Assembly: GCF_036669915.1 (NCBI RefSeq) | Contig: NC_089320.1 | Location: 2,512,129 to 2,576,128 of the forward strand | Reading direction: 5' to 3' | DNA: 64,000 nucleotides | Origin: Pocillopora verrucosa | Taxonomy: Eukaryota; Cnidaria; Anthozoa; Scleractinia; Pocilloporidae | Shown: positions 56,543-64,000 of the stretch, piece after piece | How positions within the stretch are numbered: the stretch's first letter is position 1 | Layout of the letters: every line of letters begins with the position of its first letter | Notes under the pieces: generated by a model | The model's database searches: none | What the model was told of the DNA's origin: nothing | The model's input: the letters and a program-made list of their open reading frames with translations, nothing else | Made by a program: the position numbers and the translations under genes

Positions 56543-59458
56543 ATGGAAACGTTTCAAGTTCTCTTTCTTATTGCAATCTTGGGTAAAAATTGCTCGGCGT
56601 TGAACGAAGGTGAGCATTTAGGTGTTATTTGGGCACAGAATTGAGAACAAGTGGCCATACTCGACACCTGTGAATAACCTGATAGTCTTTTATCACTTTG
56701 TAGAAACGATATGTTGTCCTAGAAACCCACCATTGGGTACGAGTGGAAAATATGTCACTTACTGCTATGACAAACATGCACGCAAACCCGATTGCAAGAT
56801 TTTACATAATGGTTACTTCTGGGATGATTTAAATGAATCAGGACTGTATAATTGCCTCGATGCGTGTTTCTGTTTAAATTTTAGGTGACGTAAGTTCACT
56901 GAAAGATCTTCAGTTTCACATGAAGGATTTTATCTCAACTGGCCATGTGTTGTTTAAAGCGCATGCTCCTAGCGCCTGAATTCATTGTTGCCGTAAAAAA
57001 TAACTCTCCTTCCCGCGAAATAATTCTCTTGAATTTGGGAAAATCCTCTTTTTTATGTAAGCCTGTTAGATCCGTAGGATTTCCGTCTGAGTCCGAGCGA
57101 AAAGAGATTTATGAAGGTCCAGAGCTGTGAAGTCAATCTACATCTTTCAAACTTCATCTTTCGTTCTACTTTTCCTATAATTTATTAGCTTTGCTTGGCG
57201 CGGGAATGGTGCGGTGATTTTTTTTTTCATTCTTAGAGGAGTGTCGACAGGTGGAAATGGATCATTTGATCCACGACTTTTTCTTGGAGAATCACGTGAT
57301 CAGGAGGCGGGAGATAATATCAGCTAGCGCCTGTGAAGTGAGTTGTTATATGGCGGCAGACTGTGTCTCTTACAACCTGAGACAGCCACAGGATCCAGAT
57401 GGAGGGTATCTATGTGAACTGAACAATTCTACAAAGGAAATTCATCCCTTTGATGTCAAATACGAAAAGGGAGCTGTCTATCAATCATTCCAGGTACGAT
57501 GGTAACCTTAATTCTATCATTATAAGTTTCGTCAGAAGCCAGTATTGCGACTGTTTCAGTGATATCATATATTAATTCATACTGTCCCATGACGCGTAAT
57601 GTCGTTTCATCCTATCCCGTTTCAGGTCAGTCATGTAATGGGATGTCATGACCTGTGATGTGATGTAATGACATGTGATGTTATGTCATGCCATGTTTTG
57701 TCATTCCATTCCTTTTTTTTTTTGTCATACCATGCTTTTTCATGGGTGTCACAACATAGAATGTCATACCATGATGCATCAGCCACGTCCTGTTTTTTCA
57801 TCCCTTTCCACGTCGGTTGATCATGTTATAATTATGCCACACCTTGTTAACTTAACCATACCACAGCAAGCAATTAGATGCCATAGCTAATAAGAATAAA
57901 CCAAAAGGATCGGACGAGGCCACTATGGCGGACTCGCCATTTATACCAACATCAACTTTCTCTGCCTCACAGAACCCTTGCTCTAGTAATCCCTGTTCTG
58001 CGATCCAGCGATGCCAAACAGGATTCACCCGCAAAGGTTATCGCTGTGTTTGCATAAATGGACACTTTGGAAGAGACTGCACTGAAGGTATGTTGCACTG
58101 ACTGTGTTTAAAAATTATTCGTCCAATACAGATATCGAAGTTCAATTCAATTACCATACGATTCCATTTTTGTCTTTTTCTCGAGCGAAAGGAGGAAGAC
58201 TCTTGACCTAAAAGAACCTATGGCCACGCTTGGCAACCGAATGACATCCATAAGTCGTTTCCGATTTTTTCTCCTCCCTTCTCTAGTTTTTCTTTTTTTT
58301 CAAAATAAACGTGTTTTTTCTTGTCTTTTGGAAACTGTAGCACCTCCATACGTGCAAGTGTTTCCCGATGTTATCGATACTGAAGAAGGAAAAAACACTT
58401 ACGCGAGATGTAAAATTGTCAGTTTTCCTCCCCCACACTTGGTCACATGGAGCCGCTCTCAAGGAAGTCTTCCTTCCCATTTTCTATATAAAGAGTATTT
58501 ATTCCTGAGATACGTCACTAAACAAGACAGTGGGTCGTATGTGTGTACTGCAACAAATACCTGGGGCACAGACTCATCCTCAGTTCAGCTGAGAGTCCAC
58601 GCTCCCCTCAAGTTCACCATCAAACCTCCTCCGTTAGTGATAGTGAAGGCTTATGAGGTTCTTGTACTGCCGTGTTCTGCTTCAAGCTTTCTAACTCCAA
58701 GAATGTTTTGGACCTATGGCAAGACCTGGTTCTTGCCTAGTGGTGCAAGTGTTGATTCGTCAAATAATTTAACTCTTACATCTGCGAATTTCAATCATGT
58801 TGGTGTTTACACTTGCACTGCGTATAATGCAGTCAGAGTCATTCGAGCAAGAGTCACCGTTTATGTCAAGTATCCCGACACCTGCGCCAGAGTGAAGACA
58901 GACATCAGTGAAGTAAGTGGCTATTATATCATTGATCCTGACGGTGTTCTTGGCGAGGATCCATTTCTTGTTTATTGTAACATGAGTGACCAAGGAGGCG
59001 TTGGAGTGACAGTTATCAGTCACGACAGTGAGGAAAGAATCCATGTCACAGGATACGACGCGCGTGGGAACTACAGCCGTGACATTCACTACCGCTACAG
59101 CAACCTCTCACAGATCAAAAGACTGATAAACGTGTCAGGAAACTGCCATCAATTTATCAAATATGAATGCTATGGTGCTACATTAAGGCTGGGCTATATG
59201 AGTTGGTGGGTTTCACGTAATGGTCAGACCATGAGGTATTGGGGCGGAGCTTCTCAGGGATGCGCATGCGGAGTGACTAACTCCTGCGCCCGAACAGACA
59301 AGCCCTGTAATTGTGATAAAAATGATTTTGTTTGGCGGGAGGACAGTGGCTTTTTGACAATCAAATCTGACCTTCCTGTCATTCAGCTGAGATTCGGTGA
59401 CACTGGTGGTGCTAATGAGGAAGGATATCACACCCTAGGAAAACTGGAATGCTACTGA
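56543..59458 (+). CDS. Secreted PAN/EGF/Ig/Ig/CNTNAP-type fibrinogen protein, paralogue B
   Basis: Exons 56543-56609, 57237-57493, 57973-58087 and 58341-59458 (518 aa, TGA stop). Signal peptide METFQVLFLIAILGKNCSA. Residues 23-108 are PAN/Apple-like (CEVSCYMAADCVSYNLRQPQ...CELNNS). Residues 109-146 are a complete EGF module (NPCSSNPCSAIQRCQTGF...CVCINGHFGRDCTEG, six cysteines). From residue 147 come Ig1 (C..W..QDSGSYVC), Ig2 (LPCSA..FW..GVYTC) and a CNTNAP-type fibrinogen domain (YYIIDPDGVLGEDPF, WWVSRNGQTMRYWGG, GCACGVTNSC, PCNCDKNDFVWREDSG, FGDTGG). It ends GKLECY with no membrane segment. Closest to C in exon lengths, signal peptide and intron sequence, so B and C are the younger duplicates. 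Function is inferred as in A. Confidence 0.87.
57580..57790. repeat. Degenerate TGTCATG/TGATG repeat tract in paralogue B intron 2
   Basis: Recurrent tgtcatg, tgatgtgatg and tgtcatgccatg words over about 200 bp. A comparable tract lies in the corresponding intron of paralogue C. Confidence 0.7.
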
Positions 59459-61090
59459 TAAACTTGAAGTTATTTCATTAAATGAAATTTTCTTTAACCG
59501 TGAAACCGGTTTTGATCTTTACATACGTGGGCGAAAGATTTGGATGAAGTTGACTCGCCGCAAGTTTGACACCTTAAGGAATGGAAAACAAGAAACATTT
59601 TTGTGAACTTTTTCAATAATTTAGCTTGTCCCTTAACCAGGAATGGTGGTTTAATTTCTGTCTTTGATTTTCTTGGAGCCATATCCACAAGGCATGTGTG
59701 AGAAGGCAATTACAACAAAATTTTCTAGTTTTGTTTGGAAGAGGTTGTCATGGAGAAAGAAATACCACTCGTCTATTTGCATACTTAACAAAAATATTTT
59801 TTTTCTTCGTTGTATTCCACGATTTAATTTTTAAATTTAACGAGCTATGAACCATATTCTAAACACGCACAAACTTCTCATTGGTCAAGAAACTTAAATT
59901 CTTGTTAGAGTAGACCTCAAGCCGCAGATTGCCAAGAAAAAAAGAAATGCCTCAAAATGACACTACCTAATTCTTTAAATTATTGGAGATATTTTTTTTT
60001 CTCGATCGGAGGACCCCTTGAATTATTAACTTAGTGTGCTTACTTAGATAGTTCTGGAAAAAGATTGTGTGTAGTTTGATGTCAGATCTTTTATAAACAC
60101 TTGTTGGCGCTCAGCGTAATGTCAGACTCGAAATCAAGAGAAGAAGAAGATCGCGTCGACTCGAGACCCCCTCAACAACTAGATGAGCGTGTTTCTTTGT
60201 TGTCCAAGGATCAACTCCCCGAGCTATGCTTTTTTCACCGTTAATTTCTTCCGAAACGCATGAAACTCAATCCTTTCTTGAAAAAATTTCATGCAATTTG
60301 GTGTAAATAGACATTTTCCGAGTTGCACAATTCTTCCTCTGTGAAACTGAGACTGGTGCAAAGCCTTTAATATTAACATAAATTTTGCGTTTTTTTCCAA
60401 ATATGACTCCATCACATGAGAAAGGTCATCGTGATGAAAGCGAGGGTTTTCAAACTCACAATGGACCTATTGTTTTCATACTGGTATATTGATATATTTG
60501 TTTATCTTTGTAGTAAATTAATTTTCTGTTTTCTTTTTTCCACTACTCTCATTTCAGGTCGCATAAACAACTTGTTTTCAAACTGTGTGTAATTTGTCTT
60601 TTTTTCAATTATTTTCCTTGGAAATCAAACATTACGCGAACAGTTAACCAAGCGGAGTTTATGTTTTGGTGTTAAAAAAGTGAAGGTTTACTTTTCGTCT
60701 TAAAAATGAGGACCTTTACATTACTAATACAAACAGAAACATTAGTTTCAATATCATAGTCAATATCATACGAACGAAATTTTGAGTCGGTAGGACACCT
60801 GCTCACCAACTGAGTACTAAGCTTCGCTTGATAAAACGTCAATAATTTAAGCTAAAAGCATTAAAGAAGCGGGTCTTATTGACAAACAACAATTTCAAAA
60901 TATTGACCATGCTTTTGAAACTTGACACACTTCCAAAAGTTATACATATATATTGATAGCAGGTGGTAAGCTTAATTATTTACTGCTGTAACGGCCGACA
61001 AAGCACTCAAACACGAGTCACTAAAGAAACGATTGTTTTTTTTTTTTGCACTTTCTATGCAAGAGTGCGTCAAAAAAACTTTGCAAGATT
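59459..61090. other. Intergenic interval between paralogues B and C
   Basis: No gene seen. The region from about 60430 to 61090 aligns with 55870-56542 upstream of B, including ttgacacacttcc/ttgatacactttc and attatttactgctg, so the promoter was duplicated with the gene. Confidence 0.5.
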
Positions 61091-64000
61091 ATGGAAACGT
61101 TTCAAGTTCTGTTTCTACTTGCAACTTTGGGGAAAAGTTGCTTGGCGTCGAACAAAGGTGAGCGTTGGAGTTTTATGCCATGTGGAAACATTAATGCACC
61201 TAACTGTACATGTCGTTTATCATTAACTTATAACTTGGTGTTTGATCTTCATTTTCAAAGTTTTGAAATAGTGTGTCATTTTAGAAAATCACCATTAAAT
61301 GCTAGTACGATATAGTCAAAAGACGTCACTTACAGCCTTGAGAACATGCACGCAAATCCGATTGCAGAATTTTACGAAGTGGTTAATTCTAGAATAATTC
61401 ACACCTATTTGCCAAAATGTTGTCATTGAAAAAGGCAAACGAATGAAGGGAAAAAGCTAAATAGAAGTTTAACAGCATATAAAACTGATCTCTGGATACA
61501 TTCTGAGCAGATGGAAATTTTTCACAGTGTTTCCACTGACAAAATTTTTGAGACTTCAGATGCTTGTTAGAAATTTCAAGCAATTTTAAAAATGCAATAT
61601 TAAACAAATAATTTTGTGTGGACTCTGTATGCTTATGCTAATTGTTAACTAATTCAAGTTTGGCTTTTTTCGTTGTTGTTGCTTTTTTCATGTCAACCTT
61701 ACATCATAGCCATTTAATTTCTTCGCATCGTATTTCTGCGTTCATTTTAGGCCGGACACGAGTTTACTTAAACATAATCCGTTTTAAGAATTCTTTCTCA
61801 ACCAACAATCAGTCATTAAAACTGCACTGAAACCCTAAAATTGTTGTTGTCGTAGATATAAAGCTCGTCCTCCCGCGAAATGAGTTTTTGGAATTTGTTG
61901 AAATATTAATTTCCCATGTCTTTGAGAAATACTCGAAGGTTTCGTTTAATCAGAGCAAAGAGAGATCTTTGGCGGACCAGAGCTTAGGTGTAAATTTGAA
62001 CACCATGGCATCTTTCTTTTTTTGTTCTACTTTACGTGACTCACTAGTTAGGCTCGGCGCACGGAACTCTTTTATTTCATTCCCAGAGGATTGTCGACTG
62101 GTGAAAATGAATCCTTCGGTCCACAACTTCTTCTTAGAGAGTCACGTGTTCAGAAGGCTAGAAATAGAATTGCCCAGCGCCTGTGAAGTGAACTGTTTTA
62201 TGGATGCTGACTGCGTCTCGTACAACTTGAGACAGCCACAGGATCTCGACGGAAGGTATTTGTGTGAACTGAGCGATTCTACAGACAAAATTTATCCCTT
62301 GGATGTCAAATTCGAAGAGGGAGCTGTTTATAAATCATTCCGGGTACGATAGTATTTTTTACTCTGTCATTATAAATAGTTCATTCGCCAGCATTACGTG
62401 TTCTACAAATATATTGCATAGTAAAGTACACGCTACCTTGAAATGTTCCGTCGAGTCATCTTAAAACCAAGTCCTACCATTCCATTTCAGGTCATTCATG
62501 TCACGTCGTGACATTTGGTGACGTGTTGTGTGACAAGGTGTCATATCACGTCATATTACGTCATGTCACTTTTGAGTTATTTAGAAAGAAAATAATAATA
62601 ACTCTATGTTAGCGTGTAGAGTGGTATGTTGCTCGCACCAATCGGATCGCCGCATTTGGGTATTTATCTCGCACCAATAAGATTGCTGCATAAGGGTATG
62701 TATCTCGCACCAAACAGATTTCCGCATCAGGGTATGTATCTCGCACAAATCACATCACAGCATTTGGATATCTTGTACCCCCGCAGCGTTTAGGGTATGT
62801 ATCTCGCACCCATCCTATCACAGCTTTCTTGCAAATGATGTCATAGAATCAGGGGCTGTGCACTTAGAATGACCTCACACGATGTCACTTCATGTAACGT
62901 CATGTCAGGTAACCCATTCCATGTTACGAGATGTCATGCTTTGAAGTGTCATACCTGTGTATGTTATGCGCTGTCTCAAAATACCACAGAATACCACTAG
63001 ATGCCATGTTACTTAACATAAACAACAAATAAAGGACAATAACATATTTTTTGTTGAATTATACACTTATACAATTGAAATATTTCTCTGCCTCACAGAA
63101 CCCTTGTTCTAGTAATCCCTGTCCTGCTATCCGTCGATGTCAAACAGGATTCACCAGCAAAGGTTATCGCTGTGTTTGCAGAAATGGACTCTTTGGACGA
63201 AACTGCACCGAAGGTATATTTCATCAATAGATTCGCCTGTGTCCATAAAAATAATTTATGTTACATATATTATATCCGAGACTTACCATTTGCTCCTGGT
63301 CTTCTCTTTGGGTGAAACGAGGAAGACTCTAGCTCTTGCTCCTGGACTTTTGTGAAGGGGCCTAAGAGCCAGCTTAAGGCAACCGAATGATGTCCGTAAT
63401 ATCGTTTCACTTGCTCTTCCTCCGTTTTCTCTCTTTTTTAGTAAACATGTCTCTTTTCTTTTGCAAATTATAGCACCTCCCTCTGTACAAGTGTTTCCTG
63501 ATTTTATTGAGACTGAGAAAGGAAAAGACATCTCCATGAGATGTGCAATTTTCAGTATTCCCCCTCCGCGCCTAGTTGCATGGAGTAGGTCTCAAGGAGC
63601 TCTTCCTTCCCAAAGAAGTATCGTCCAAGGAGGAAATTTGACCTTGAAAAACGTCACTAAACAAGACAGTGGCTCATATGCGTGTACTGTAGCAAACATC
63701 TGGGGTACAAACACGTCCTCAGCTCATCTTAGCGTTTATTCAGCTCTCAAGTTCATTATCAAACCCCCGTCGAATGTGACTGTGAGGGCGTATGAAGCTC
63801 TTCTTCTGCCATGTTCTGTTTCGAGCGATCTGACGCCAACGGTGTCTTGGATCTATGATGGAGCTATGTCATTACCTCCTGGTGCGAGTATTGATTCCTC
63901 CAATAACTTGATTGTTTCACCTGCTAACTTCACCCATGGTGGTACCTACACTTGTAATGCGACTACTGCGCGCAAATCCATTCAAACAAGTGTCACCGTC
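61091..64000 (+). CDS. Secreted PAN/EGF/Ig/Ig/CNTNAP-type fibrinogen protein, paralogue C (cut by right edge)
   Basis: Exons 61091-61157, 62087-62343, 63099-63213 and 63474 to beyond the window end. The first three have exactly the same lengths as in paralogue B (67, 257, 115). Signal peptide METFQVLFLLATLGKSCLA. PAN/Apple-like domain (CEVNCFMDADCVSYNLRQPQ...CELSDS). Full EGF (NPCSSNPCPAIRRCQTGF...CVCRNGLFGRNCTEG). Ig1 (MRCAIF..VAWSRSQGALP...QDSGSYACTVAN) and most of Ig2 (LPCSVSSDLTPTVSWIYDG...GGTYTC) are visible. The fibrinogen-like domain should follow outside the window. Open throughout, with no disabling changes in the visible part. Confidence 0.87.
62494..63010. repeat. TGTCATG-type repeat tracts in paralogue C intron 2
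   Basis: cattcatgtcacgtcgtgac and similar words at about 62494-62580, and again near 62860-63010, flanking the minisatellite. Homologous in position and composition to the tract in paralogue B intron 2. Confidence 0.6.
62623..62824. repeat. Minisatellite, about 37-bp units
   Basis: The unit ggtatgtatctcgcacca followed by atcagattgccgcat-like text recurs about five times with divergence (starts near 62623, 62659, 62696, 62733 and 62793). It lies in intron 2 of paralogue C and is absent from the corresponding intron of B. Confidence 0.85.

Noticed and set aside
56622-56888. 88-codon open frame in intron 1 of paralogue B
   Set aside because: The corresponding intron of paralogue C has similar nucleotide text but no preserved frame, and no signal or domain is visible.

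Overview
This is a eukaryotic, intron-rich, AT-rich window. The gene content (ARMC3, SELENOK, an espin, TAF10, DCAF10, UGDH, and secreted PAN/EGF/Ig/CNTNAP-type fibrinogen proteins) and the dense mix of tRNA-derived SINEs, short foldback elements and a broken LINE point to an animal, most likely an anthozoan cnidarian such as a stony coral. That assignment is inference from gene types and repeat style. Gene models were built by hand from splice signals, reading-frame continuity and family resemblance, with no transcript evidence.

Layout. (1) 268-14867, minus: ARMC3, 22 coding exons, with its 3' end beyond the left edge. Intron 1 holds a tRNA-cassette array inserted inside a MITE. (2) 15097 to about 19240, plus: SELENOK, sharing a 229-bp divergent promoter with ARMC3, with an in-frame TGA (Sec) and a SECIS-like element. 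(3) 19660-22750: a segmental duplication carrying a 134-aa single-exon gene of unknown function and a decayed second copy. (4) 22750-24000: a broken LINE interrupted by a MITE. (5) 24611-35201, minus: an espin-like actin-bundling protein, 9 exons, 704 aa. (6) 35755-37618: TAF10. (7) 38687-40784: DCAF10. (8) 41679-47964: UDP-glucose 6-dehydrogenase, 13 exons, 483 aa. (9) 49092 to the right edge: three tandem paralogues of one secreted multidomain family (signal peptide, PAN/Apple, EGF, two Ig, CNTNAP-type fibrinogen-like domain), the third cut by the window end.

Regions 1-8 are conserved single-copy housekeeping, ciliary or cytoskeletal genes, two pairs of which are divergently arranged. The right 15 kb is different: a recently duplicated, lineage-specific family whose architecture resembles invertebrate Ig-plus-fibrinogen lectins (FREP-like), making it the best candidate for a poorly described biological system. 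The most unusual non-genic object is the array at 12681-13702: four 72-nt tRNA-like units (three direct, one inverted) inserted as a block into a MITE and flanked by a perfect 13-bp direct repeat.
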